From: UBA11891 sp965658355 | Lineage (GTDB): Bacteria; Bacteroidota; Bacteroidia; Flavobacteriales; Flavobacteriaceae | Reading direction: 5' to 3' | Length of the DNA stretch: 64,000 nucleotides | Assembly: GCA_965658355.1 (NCBI GenBank) | Contig: CBFHRX010000002.1 | Coordinates: forward strand, 39,094-103,093 | Shown: positions 8,746 through 16,777 of the stretch, piece by piece | Layout: every line of letters begins with the position of its first letter | How positions within the stretch are numbered: position 1 is the first letter of the stretch | The notes under the pieces: model-generated | Database searches by the model: none | Told to the model about the DNA's origin: nothing | The model's input: the letters and a program-made list of their open reading frames with translations, nothing else | Program-made: the position numbers and the translations under genes

Positions 8746-8850
8746 CAACTTCTCAGTCATTTCCTCTACCCTTCTTACAAGCGTTTCAACCGGTTCTTTT
8801 CTGTCTACCAACTGAATTTCTTTCCCATAAAAAACAGTTATTTTTGGGCG
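8743..8850 (-). pseudogene. Possible 3' remnant of an unrecognised gene
   Basis: In one reverse frame these bases encode 35 residues ending at a TAA. They look like the end of a real protein: RPKITVFYGKEI (a strand-like hydrophobic run) followed by an amphipathic charged helix (VETLVRRVEEMTEKL). The pattern vaguely resembles the C-terminus of PlsC-type lysophospholipid acyltransferases (KITVxxGKPI), but that is a weak guess. Upstream the frame stays open for only about 24 more codons of implausible sequence, then meets a TAG, and no start or conserved domain is visible. I read it as the tail left by a deletion; chance coding cannot be excluded. Confidence 0.3.
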
Positions 8851-9061
8851 TTGTATTGATACATTGGAAGTTATCAACCTCCTACTGTACTGATGGAGAT
8901 AAACTTTGGTTATGGAAAATATCAGTCCAAACTATTCAACTACACTGCAACTCTCTTGTTTCTTTGTACTTTTACCCTATGAAACAAATCAAAATCTACA
9001 GAATCCCCAAGAACCATAGAATTGGTGAATTTCATATAATAGAAAAAACCCCTTTAAAAAG
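8851..9061. other. Gene-poor interval between pdxJ and nadK
   Basis: Together with 8724-8850 this is the only stretch over 300 bases without a firm gene. It holds the short coding remnant above, a possible forward promoter with TACTTTTA at 8967-8974 (one mismatch to TAnnTTTG), and a 28-codon ORF that overlaps the nadK start. I see no tRNA, strong hairpin or repeat in it. From memory, many Flavobacteria carry a CBS-domain gene at this place, just upstream of nadK. None is encoded here in any frame. Confidence 0.5.
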
Positions 9062-9065
9062 ATGA
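8979..9065 (+). CDS. Possible 28-residue leader ORF coupled to nadK
   Basis: The ATG at 8979 opens a 28-codon frame (begins MKQIKIYRIPKN, ends EKTPLKR) whose TGA overlaps the nadK ATG in an ATGA junction, the form seen between co-translated genes in this window. A -7-like box (TACTTTTA, 8967-8974) would place the transcript start almost on this ATG. The peptide is very basic and has no recognisable family. It could be a translated leader, the degenerate tail of a lost gene or chance. Bacteroidota ribosome sites are weak, so the start cannot be judged by Shine-Dalgarno pairing. Confidence 0.25.
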   Translation: MKQIKIYRIPKNHRIGEFHIIEKTPLKR

Positions 9066-9943
9066 AAATTGCACTCTTTTGCGCCTACAATCAAGCTGTT
9101 ACAGAAGAATATGCACAAACAATTCATCAGCTTGTCCTTGATAAAGGGCATGCCGTAAGTGTTGATCTTCGTCTCAAAAAATCCTTTGAAGCAGCAGGAC
9201 GGGCTGCTGACTACTTTGACAGCAGCCAAGACAGTGCCGTTCACTTTGACGCTCTCTTCTCTATTGGTGGTGATGGAACTTTACTTCGCTCCATTCCCTT
9301 TGTGCACGACAGTGGAATTCCAATATTAGGAATTAATACGGGTCGATTGGGGTTTTTGACCTCGCTGCAAAAAGAATCTCTAGAAAAAGGCTTGGATCAC
9401 TTTTTTAAAGGGCAGTATACCAGTATCCAAAGGAGTTTAATACAAGTGAATACTTCTATAGAAATTGAAGCCATACAAGAATTTGGGTACGCCTTGAACG
9501 AGGTGACCTTAATCCGGAAAAATGCTACTTCCATGCTCAATATAGAAGCCCAATTAAACGGGAAAGAATTAACCACCTATTGGTCCGATGGCTTGATTGT
9601 ATCTACTCCCACCGGTTCCACAGGGTATTCTCTGAGTAATGGAGGACCGATATTAAGCCCTGAAACCAATAGTTTTGTCATCAGTCCGATTGCACCACAC
9701 AACATAAACATGCGCCCCTTAGTAGTTCCTGATACTGACGAAATTAGCATCCTTGTAAAAGGTCGAGGCACCCATCATTTACTCTCTATGGATGCCCGCT
9801 CACTAAGCCTCCCCATGGATACCGAAATACGCCTCCGAAAAGCCCCCTTTCAAATTCAAACAATTGAAATTCAAGGAGACGATTTTTTCCAAACCTTACG
9901 CAACAAACTTTTCTGGGGTCACGACACCCGAAACAGACAATAA
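9062..9943 (+). CDS. nadK: NAD kinase
   Basis: 293 residues, normal for bacterial NAD kinase, which makes NADP from NAD and ATP or polyphosphate in the cytoplasm. The diagnostic GGDGT motif lies near residue 69 (SIGGDGTLLRS), the substrate loop GINTGRLGFLT follows, and the second conserved region TPTGSTGYSLSNGGPI with IAPHNINMRPLV completes the active site. It is the first firm gene of the forward envelope block and is followed after 54 bases by the DUF6089 gene. Confidence 0.97.
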   Translation: MKIALFCAYNQAVTEEYAQTIHQLVLDKGHAVSVDLRLKKSFEAAGRAADYFDSSQDSAVHFDALFSIGGDGTLLRSIPFVHDSGIPILGINTGRLGFLTSLQKESLEKGLDHFFKGQYTSIQRSLIQVNTSIEIEAIQEFGYALNEVTLIRKNATSMLNIEAQLNGKELTTYWSDGLIVSTPTGSTGYSLSNGGPILSPETNSFVISPIAPHNINMRPLVVPDTDEISILVKGRGTHHLLSMDARSLSLPMDTEIRLRKAPFQIQTIEIQGDDFFQTLRNKLFWGHDTRNRQ

Positions 9944-9997
9944 TTAAGTTGTTTCACAGTTAATTAAGTAAGATAAATTGTTTCGGGCTTGGAAAGA

Positions 9998-10702
9998 ATG
10001 ACCCCACTTAAGTGCCTTAAGATTGGATGGCTATTAATTGTATTGATGCCATCCCAACTTTCTTTTGGTCAATACCACGAAGTCGGCGCTTTTATTGGAG
10101 CTAGTAACTATAGAGGGGACGTAGGCGCATCCTATTTGGTCTACCCCAATAATCCCGCTTTTGGAATTGTCTACAAATGGAATATGACAACACGCTATTC
10201 CCTTCGATTTAGTGCGATAAACTCAACCCTTTTGGGTAGCGATTATAAGGCCAATGATTTGAGCCGTTTTGGAAGAGCCTATCGTTTTGAAAATAATATT
10301 ACCGAAATAAGCCTGGGGACCGAGATCAATTTTGTCGATTTTAATCTGCATACAGGTCAAGCCGATTTTTCTCCCTATTTATATTTGGGGCTTAGCTATG
10401 TTGATTATACCCTTTTTTATTTTAATGGTCCTATCCCCGCAGACCAGATTGAGTATGATGGGGAGCAGAAGATTGCCATCCCTATCGTAGTGGGCTTTAA
10501 AACAAACCCAAGCCCCTTGATGGTATTGGGTTTTGAAATTGGTCTCCGCTATGCGCTCACGGACAACCTAGATGGCAGTATGCCAATCGAAGAGTTTGAT
10601 TTTGCTCGTTTTGGGGACTCTAATAATAATGACTGGTATATTTTTTCTGGCTTGACAATTTCATTTACCTTTGGCGACTTACCGTGTTATTGTAAAGAAT
10701 AG
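9998..10702 (+). CDS. DUF6089 family outer-membrane beta-barrel protein
   Basis: I start at the ATG at 9998 (234 residues); an in-frame TTG three codons upstream is less likely. A signal peptide covers about the first 24 residues (hydrophobic run then SFGQ/YHE). The mature part alternates aromatic/hydrophobic and polar residues as in a small beta-barrel (FGIVYKWNMTTRYSLRFSA), includes GASNYRGDVG near the start and ends on FTFGD plus a short CYCKE tail. It matches the protein found between nadK and uppS in Flavobacteria (DUF6089). No function is known to me. Its place beside bamA and ompH suggests a role in envelope assembly, which is inference. Confidence 0.8.
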   Translation: MTPLKCLKIGWLLIVLMPSQLSFGQYHEVGAFIGASNYRGDVGASYLVYPNNPAFGIVYKWNMTTRYSLRFSAINSTLLGSDYKANDLSRFGRAYRFENNITEISLGTEINFVDFNLHTGQADFSPYLYLGLSYVDYTLFYFNGPIPADQIEYDGEQKIAIPIVVGFKTNPSPLMVLGFEIGLRYALTDNLDGSMPIEEFDFARFGDSNNNDWYIFSGLTISFTFGDLPCYCKE

Positions 10703-10779
10703 AGATGATACCACCCTTGTTATACACTGACCAAATACTATTTCACGCTGTGATAATCAAGAAACTATAAGGTATACAG

Positions 10780-11517
10780 ATGAAAAGCGAATTGGACCCT
10801 ACTAAACTACCCAAACATGTTGCCATTATTATGGATGGAAACGGGCGTTGGGCAACTAGTAAAGGGAAAAACCGACTTTTTGGACATAAAAATGGTATCA
10901 AATCAGTACGAGCCGTTATCGAGGAATCAGCGCGTTTGGGTATTAAGCATCTTACCTTATATGCCTTTTCCACTGAAAATTGGAACCGCCCACAAGAGGA
11001 AATTGGAATCTTGATGCGCTTGCTTTTGCAATCGCTTCGGAACGAACTGGAAAAACTTCTAGAAAACAATATTAAGCTCCAAGCTATCGGAAATATTGAA
11101 AAATTACCCCAAAGCGTTCAAGATGAGTTGCTACAGGTAATTGATAAAACAAACTCCAATAGTGAAATGACGTTAACACTTGCTCTGAGCTATGGTGCGC
11201 GGGATGAACTCGTCGCTATGACTAAAAAAATAAGTCAACTCGTTAAAAATAACTTAATATCACCTGAAAACATTGATGAATCGGTCATAAATGAACATCT
11301 TTACACGCAAAAATTACCCGATGTAGATTTATTGATTCGCACAAGCGGTGAACAACGAATTAGTAATTTCCTACTCTGGCAAATAGCATATGCTGAATTG
11401 TATTTTACAGATGTCTTATGGCCCGATTTTAGAGAGCAAAACCTAATTGAAGCTCTATTGAGCTACCAGCATCGCGAAAGAAGATTTGGTCAAACAAGCG
11501 CACAAATTAATGCATAG
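10780..11517 (+). CDS. uppS: Isoprenyl (undecaprenyl) diphosphate synthase
   Basis: 245 residues, cis-prenyltransferase family. It extends farnesyl diphosphate with isopentenyl units to undecaprenyl diphosphate, the lipid carrier for peptidoglycan and surface glycans. The catalytic start IIMDGNGRWA carries the essential Asp and the Arg that binds diphosphate. LTLYAFSTENWNRP and the C-terminal RTSGEQRISNFLLWQ with AYAELYF are full family signatures. It overlaps the start of bamA by eight bases, joining lipid carrier synthesis to outer-membrane assembly in one unit. Confidence 0.96.
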   Translation: MKSELDPTKLPKHVAIIMDGNGRWATSKGKNRLFGHKNGIKSVRAVIEESARLGIKHLTLYAFSTENWNRPQEEIGILMRLLLQSLRNELEKLLENNIKLQAIGNIEKLPQSVQDELLQVIDKTNSNSEMTLTLALSYGARDELVAMTKKISQLVKNNLISPENIDESVINEHLYTQKLPDVDLLIRTSGEQRISNFLLWQIAYAELYFTDVLWPDFREQNLIEALLSYQHRERRFGQTSAQINA

Positions 11518-14053
11518 TATTTCCCTAAAAAAAATAGTCTCAATTACTTTTTTCTGTCTATTCAGTGCGACAGCTCTATGGGGGCAAAATTCTGATTTTG
11601 TAAAAGGAAAACGATATATCATTGATAGTATTGAAGTCGTTGGGCTAAAAACATACAATGCCAAAACCGTTATTTCGTACAGCGGCCTCCGAAAAGGACA
11701 ATTGGTTCAGGTGCCAGGAGAAGACATCAGCAATGTTATCAATAAATTGTGGAAGCTTGAGTTTTTTAGTGATATCAACTTTTATGTAACCAAAGTCGAT
11801 GGCGACAAAATAAACTTACAACTAGAAATTGAAGAGTTGCCCACTCTTAGCGAAGTGAAAGTGACTGGACTCCCAAAAGGGAAAACAGAAACGATCATTA
11901 AAGAAACTGAATTGACAGCAGGAAAAAAACTTTCAGAAAGTTTCCTGACCAACACCCGTAATTACATCGTCAACAAATACAAAAAAGAAGGATTCCTCAA
12001 CACCAAAGTAGTCCTTAATACCATCGCAGACGACAGCCTTCCCGGTACAAACAACCTGAAAATGGTGGTGAAGGTAGATCGAGGAGAGCGAGTGAAAATA
12101 AAACAAATAGATTTTGAAGGAAATGACGTTTTTGGAGATGCCAAACTTCGTAAAAAACTAAAAAATACTAAGAAGAAATTCCCCATGCGAGTCTGGAAGA
12201 AGTCTAAATATATCGTTAAAGACTACGAAGAGGACAAACAAAACTTAATTGAATTTTATAAAGAGAAGGGATATCGGGATGCTCGTATCCTAACCGATTC
12301 TATCTTTTCTGATGATGAAGAGAGCCTTAGTATTCACATAAAAGTACAAGAAGGAGACCGTTATTACTTTGGAGATATTAGCTATTTAGGAAACTCTGCA
12401 TACACCAACAGTCAATTGAATCGGGTGCTCGGAATTGCCCCTGGAGACCCTTATAACGGCGTGCTGCTTAAAGAACGTATTCAGGATGAAAAACCTGATG
12501 CCAATGACCTTTCTAATCTCTATCAGAACAACGGCTATTTATTTTCCAATATCAATGCTGTAGAGGTCAGTGCCGAGAACGACACCATTGACATGGAAAT
12601 TCGAATTACTGAGGGAAAACTCGCTCGTTTTAACAAGATATCTGTCATTGGAAATGACAAAACGAATGATCATGTTATTTTTCGTGAATTGAGAACCAAG
12701 CCAGGAGAGCTGTACAGTAAAGACAAGATCGTCCGAACGGTACGGGAACTTGGACAGCTGGGCTTCTTTGATGCAGAGCAGATCGCTCCCAACTTTAAGA
12801 ATGTAGATCCGAATAACGGAACCGTAGATATTGAGCTTGGCTTAGTCGAATCTGGAGCCAGTCAGATTGAATTGCAAGGTGGTTATGGAGGGGGCGGCTT
12901 TATCGGAACCTTGGGCCTTTCCTTTAATAACTTTTCCATGCGCAATATTTTTAATAAAAAGGCTTATCGACCTTTGCCGATGGGAGATGGTCAAAGTTTA
13001 GCACTTCGGTTACAGGCAAGTCAATTCTATAGTACCTACAGTTTTAGTTTTTCAGAACCTTGGCTTGGAGGAAGACAACCCGTTCAGTTTTCAACATCTT
13101 TATCGCATACAAATCAATTCCGTTATGACTTTTTTACCCGTCAAGCAGATAAAAGTCAATCTTTTGAAATAAGTGGAATTTCCATTGGTTTGGCGAAACG
13201 CTTAAAGGTTCCTGATGATTTCTTTACCCTCTCCCAATCCATCGCCTATCAGTACTACAACCTAAACAACTACTTTACAGGTTTGTTTACTTTTGGAAAT
13301 GGAGAAGCAAGCAATTTGTCTTATACCATAGCCTTAAGTCGTAACAACACCTATACAAACCCTATTTTCCCTACCGGAGGCTCCAGTTTTTCTATCTCGG
13401 CAAAACTAACCCCTCCTTTTTCACTCTTTAGCGATATTGATTATGCTGATCTTGAAAACCAGCCTGAGTTTCAAGACTTACAAGGAAATGTCCTCCAAGA
13501 TAGAGTTGATCAAGAAAGATTCCGCTGGTTGGAATACTACAAACTGAAATTCAACGGGACATGGTATACTTCACTTATCGGAAAACTAGTCTTAAAAACA
13601 CAAACTGACTTTGGTTTTATAGGAGCCTATAATCCAGATCGTGGTTTTATTCCTTTTGAGCGTTTTTACCTCGGGGGTGATGGAATGGCAAACTTCGCAA
13701 TGGATGGTAGAGAAAACATCGCCTTAAGAGGGTATGAAAATCAATCTCTATCTAGTAGAGACGGCTCTATAATCTATAATAAATTCTCTTTGGAATTAAG
13801 ATACCCGGTCACCCTAAAACCCTCTGCTTCTATTTATGCACTTTCTTTCCTCGAAGCAGGAAATGGATATGACAGTTTTAGAGCTTTCAATCCTTTTGAA
13901 TCCAAGCGATCTGCAGGTGCGGGAGTTCGGATTTTTATGCCGGCTTTTGGACTACTGGGAATTGACTTCGGATATGGATTTGACAATCCTGACCCCAATT
14001 CCAGTGAAGCCAATGGGTGGGAAACCCATTTCATAATTGGACAAAACTTCTAA
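11510..14053 (+). CDS. bamA: Outer membrane protein assembly factor BamA
   Basis: 847 residues from the ATG at 11510 (MHSISLKK), chosen because it gives a clean signal peptide ending at ALWGQ; an earlier in-frame start lies at 11486. Residues about 30-440 are tandem POTRA domains (repeated patterns such as RIYFGDISYLGN and FNKISVIGNDKT), and the last 380 residues are the beta-barrel (surface antigen family) with LSFNNFSMRNIF, RFYLGGDGMANFAMDGR and a terminal aromatic IIGQNF. BamA inserts barrel proteins, here including SusC, TolC and SprA, into the outer membrane. The downstream ompH genes encode its usual chaperones. Confidence 0.96.
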   Translation: MHSISLKKIVSITFFCLFSATALWGQNSDFVKGKRYIIDSIEVVGLKTYNAKTVISYSGLRKGQLVQVPGEDISNVINKLWKLEFFSDINFYVTKVDGDKINLQLEIEELPTLSEVKVTGLPKGKTETIIKETELTAGKKLSESFLTNTRNYIVNKYKKEGFLNTKVVLNTIADDSLPGTNNLKMVVKVDRGERVKIKQIDFEGNDVFGDAKLRKKLKNTKKKFPMRVWKKSKYIVKDYEEDKQNLIEFYKEKGYRDARILTDSIFSDDEESLSIHIKVQEGDRYYFGDISYLGNSAYTNSQLNRVLGIAPGDPYNGVLLKERIQDEKPDANDLSNLYQNNGYLFSNINAVEVSAENDTIDMEIRITEGKLARFNKISVIGNDKTNDHVIFRELRTKPGELYSKDKIVRTVRELGQLGFFDAEQIAPNFKNVDPNNGTVDIELGLVESGASQIELQGGYGGGGFIGTLGLSFNNFSMRNIFNKKAYRPLPMGDGQSLALRLQASQFYSTYSFSFSEPWLGGRQPVQFSTSLSHTNQFRYDFFTRQADKSQSFEISGISIGLAKRLKVPDDFFTLSQSIAYQYYNLNNYFTGLFTFGNGEASNLSYTIALSRNNTYTNPIFPTGGSSFSISAKLTPPFSLFSDIDYADLENQPEFQDLQGNVLQDRVDQERFRWLEYYKLKFNGTWYTSLIGKLVLKTQTDFGFIGAYNPDRGFIPFERFYLGGDGMANFAMDGRENIALRGYENQSLSSRDGSIIYNKFSLELRYPVTLKPSASIYALSFLEAGNGYDSFRAFNPFESKRSAGAGVRIFMPAFGLLGIDFGYGFDNPDPNSSEANGWETHFIIGQNF

Positions 14054-14100
14054 AATATAACGCTCTTTTTTGCGTTTATAGTATAGATAATTTCCTGAAT

Positions 14101-14682
14101 ATGCGTACGTTTTATCCTATTTTCTTTTTATTGAGTCTTGTGCTTCTAAGCCCTCTTTCCGCACAACGTGGAACAAGAGTTGGCTATATAGACATGGATA
14201 TAATCCTACAAAATATATCAGAATACAAAAAAGCAAGCTTGCTTCTGGATCAAAAAATTGAAGAGTGGAAAAAAGAAATAGAACTTAAAAAAATAGAATT
14301 AGGACAATTGCAAGACCAACTCAATGCGGAAAGGGTCCTCTTAACACCTGAACTCATCGCCGATAGAGAATTAGAAATAAAAGACTTTGCTGGAGAAGTA
14401 GTCAGCTTGCAAGAGAAAAGATTTGGTCCTAGAGGAGATCGGATTACGCAAAGAGATAGACTGTTAAAACCCATTCAAGATCAGGTCCTAACAGTGGTAA
14501 GAACGATTGCCAAAGAAAGGAAATACGATTACATATTTGACAGATCTGCAGACGTTGTTATGCTGTATTCTTCAAAAATTTACGATATTAGCGACTTGGT
14601 TTTAAAACGCATCAACGCACAGCAAAAGCGGAAGGCCCGAAACGAAAAACTAAAAGCCATAAAAGAGAAACTCAAAAACTAA
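14101..14682 (+). CDS. OmpH/Skp family periplasmic chaperone (first copy)
   Basis: 193 residues from the ATG at 14101; longer in-frame starts would run into the bamA 3' end and spoil the signal peptide, which here ends at LSAQ. The mature protein starts with the Skp-like VGYIDMDIIL, then has a long charged coiled coil (about residues 45-150) and a helix ending KAIKEKLKN. Skp-type trimers hold unfolded outer-membrane proteins on their way to BamA. It is longer than the second copy and carries a basic C-terminal extension, a division of labour I cannot interpret. Confidence 0.88.
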   Translation: MRTFYPIFFLLSLVLLSPLSAQRGTRVGYIDMDIILQNISEYKKASLLLDQKIEEWKKEIELKKIELGQLQDQLNAERVLLTPELIADRELEIKDFAGEVVSLQEKRFGPRGDRITQRDRLLKPIQDQVLTVVRTIAKERKYDYIFDRSADVVMLYSSKIYDISDLVLKRINAQQKRKARNEKLKAIKEKLKN

Positions 14683-14706
14683 TACCTTTTTATCAAAGTA
14701 ATAATT

Positions 14707-15210
14707 ATGAAACAATTGAAACAACTTCTTACTGTAGCCTTTTTGTCTATCGCTACCCTAACTACGGCACAATCTAAAGTTGCGCATATTGAAGTTCAAA
14801 AGCTTATTAGCGAAATGCCAGAAGTGATTGCCGCTCAAAAAGAAATTTCCGAATTGGAAAAAACCTATTCTACTGACTTAGAGAATTCCGTTAAAGAATA
14901 CCAAACCAAAGCACAAACGTATGCCGCTGATGCTGAAAATCAAACTGAGATCATCAACCAAAAGAGACGTACTGAGCTGGAAGGGATTCAACAATCCTTA
15001 GAGCAGTTTCGTCAGCAAGCAGCACAAGACCTTCAAAAGAAACAAGTAGAGATGATGCGTCCCCTTTACGAAAAAGCGCGTACCGCAATTGAAAAAGTAG
15101 CTGCCGCACAAGGATTTGACTATGTCCTTGATTCTTCTGCTGGTGGAAGTGTTATTATGTCCAAAGGAAAAGACCTTTTGGCTGATGTCAAAAAAGAGTT
15201 AGGATTCTAA
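14707..15210 (+). CDS. OmpH/Skp family periplasmic chaperone (second copy)
   Basis: 167 residues with a signal peptide ending at LTTAQ, then SKVAHIEVQKLISEMPE (the typical Skp start), a Gln/Lys/Glu-rich coiled coil through residue 130 and the family end YVLDSSAGGSVIMSKG. It lies 24 bases after the first copy and is the last gene of the envelope block, followed by a terminator hairpin. Tandem OmpH genes after bamA are usual in Flavobacteria. Confidence 0.9.
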   Translation: MKQLKQLLTVAFLSIATLTTAQSKVAHIEVQKLISEMPEVIAAQKEISELEKTYSTDLENSVKEYQTKAQTYAADAENQTEIINQKRRTELEGIQQSLEQFRQQAAQDLQKKQVEMMRPLYEKARTAIEKVAAAQGFDYVLDSSAGGSVIMSKGKDLLADVKKELGF

Positions 15211-15236
15211 GAATACAATTCTACGACACCCTACAA

Positions 15237-15270
15237 AAGACGGCTTCAATTAAAGGCCGTTTTTTTTTTG
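15237..15270 (+). terminator. Intrinsic terminator of the bamA/ompH unit
   Basis: ACGGC at 15240-15244 pairs with GCCGT at 15256-15260, with an A/T-rich loop that allows further pairing, followed by an uninterrupted run of nine or more T. It lies 30 bases after the second ompH stop and just before the 3' end of the converging carbonic anhydrase gene. Confidence 0.75.
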
Positions 15271-15786
15271 CTATTCATCTGTAAACCAAGAAGCGTAGGT
15301 GATATAATTGCTCGCAATGCGCTCTATTTCTCCCTCTAATAATGCTTTGGAAGTAGGTTTTAAAAATCGAGCCGGAACCCCCGCAAAAACACTTCCTGGA
15401 GGAACTATTGTTTTCTTAGGCAAAACGCTGCCAGCCGCAATGATACTTCCCTTCCCTATCACACAATCATCCATAATGATGCTACCCATACCAATGAGTA
15501 CTTTGTCTTCAATAGTACAGCCGTGTACCAAAGCATTATGGCCAATGGACACATCATTCCCAATAGTAGTAGCAGATTTTTCGAAAGTACCGTGGATCAC
15601 AACACCATCTTGAATGTTTACCCGATCGCCTATCTGAATGCTATTGACATCGCCCCTTACAACAGCCTGATACCACACAGAACAATGAGAACCCATGTCA
15701 ACTTCTCCTATTAAGGTTGCGTTTTCAGCGATAAAACATTCAGAACCGTATTGTGGCGTAAAACCACGTACTGTTTTTAAAAGCAT
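15271..15786 (-). CDS. Gamma-carbonic anhydrase family protein
   Basis: 171 residues of left-handed beta-helix built from hexapeptide repeats (IGDRVNIQDGVVIHG, IGNDVSIGHNALVHG, IGKGSIIAAGSVL), with a C-terminal helix. The three zinc-ligand histidines of the gamma class appear in VIHG, IGHN and VHG, and PAR near FAGVPARFLK is the usual exit motif. Proteins of this YrdA/PaaY type are trimers with carbonic anhydrase or unknown activity; the catalytic Glu loop of Cam is absent, so activity is uncertain. It stands alone between converging and diverging neighbours. Confidence 0.88.
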   Translation of the reverse strand: MLLKTVRGFTPQYGSECFIAENATLIGEVDMGSHCSVWYQAVVRGDVNSIQIGDRVNIQDGVVIHGTFEKSATTIGNDVSIGHNALVHGCTIEDKVLIGMGSIIMDDCVIGKGSIIAAGSVLPKKTIVPPGSVFAGVPARFLKPTSKALLEGEIERIASNYITYASWFTDE

Positions 15787-15851
15787 TTTTTTTTACTAAA
15801 ACTACTGCTTTTTAAAGACAGTTGCTAGTGGGCTATTCCTATAGACTTTTG

Positions 15852-15859
15852 TAGTTTTG
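15852..15859 (+). promoter_or_regulatory. Bacteroidota -7 promoter element for the Nfu/DUF255 unit
   Basis: TAGTTTTG matches TAnnTTTG exactly and leaves 25 bases to the ATG at 15885. The nearest upstream TTG (15822-15824) is a little far for a standard -33 element. Confidence 0.5.
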
Positions 15860-15884
15860 AACAGTGCTATAAAAAACAGAAAAA

Positions 15885-16775
15885 ATGAATCGCTACTCAG
15901 TTCAAGGTCGATGCAAAAAAGAAAATGCGATTGCCCAATTTTCAGTCAATCCCCCACTACCCATTCAAAAATCATTTCATTTTAAAACGATCGATGATGC
16001 CAAAGAAGCCCCTTTGGTCCAGCAGTTGTTTTATTTGCCTTTTGTAAAGTCTGTCAGCCTGGAAGCAGAGACATTAAAGATAGAACGCTTTAATATCCTA
16101 GAATGGGAAGAGGTACTAACAGAGGTAGCCTCTCAGTTAGAAAACTATCTCAACGAGGGAGGAGCGATCTTAAACGAAACCCTTGAAGCAAAGCAAGTCC
16201 CGGTAACAGTCTATGCAGAACAGACTCCAAACCCTTCGGTTATGAAGTTTGTGGCCAATAAAATGTTGGTAGAAGAACTTCAAGAATACAAAAGTATTGA
16301 CGACACAGAAAATGCCCCTTTAGCCCAAGCTCTTTTTCACTTTGCTTTTGTAAAGGAAGTCTTCATTGACAGCAATTATATTTCGATTACCAAGTACGAT
16401 GTAGCGGAATGGGACTCCATTACTATGGAGATACGAGAATTTATAAGAACCCATCTTGCAGAAGGCAAAAAGGTCATCAAAGCGCCTAAAAAAACGAAAA
16501 CGACTATCCAAGAGGCACCAACGATAGAGAGAACTCCTAAAGAACAGCAGATCATAAATATCCTAGACGAATATATCAAGCCTGCTGTTGCCTCCGATGG
16601 CGGCAATATCGCTTTTTCTCAATACGACGCTTCCTCTAAAGTTGTTGAAGTAGTTCTCCAAGGAGCTTGTAGCGGCTGTCCTTCCTCTACATTTACACTC
16701 AAGAATGGCATTGAAAATATGCTCAAAGAGATGATGCCTGGAGAAATCAATAGCGTTTCTGCCATAAACGGATAA
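15885..16775 (+). CDS. Nfu-type Fe-S cluster carrier with duplicated N-domain
   Basis: 296 residues. Two Nfu N-terminal domains stand in tandem at about residues 10-100 and 105-195: both contain a KTIDDAKEAPL / KSIDDTENAPL block, then LFxxxFVK and an ExWxxxxxE segment. The C-terminal NifU domain carries CSGC (Cys262 and Cys265), which bridges a 4Fe-4S cluster between two subunits. The protein would collect clusters from the SUF machinery and pass them to apo-enzymes in the cytoplasm. The duplicated N-domain is, as I recall, common in Bacteroidota. The next gene starts two bases after the stop. Confidence 0.92.
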   Translation: MNRYSVQGRCKKENAIAQFSVNPPLPIQKSFHFKTIDDAKEAPLVQQLFYLPFVKSVSLEAETLKIERFNILEWEEVLTEVASQLENYLNEGGAILNETLEAKQVPVTVYAEQTPNPSVMKFVANKMLVEELQEYKSIDDTENAPLAQALFHFAFVKEVFIDSNYISITKYDVAEWDSITMEIREFIRTHLAEGKKVIKAPKKTKTTIQEAPTIERTPKEQQIINILDEYIKPAVASDGGNIAFSQYDASSKVVEVVLQGACSGCPSSTFTLKNGIENMLKEMMPGEINSVSAING

Positions 16776-16777
16776 AA

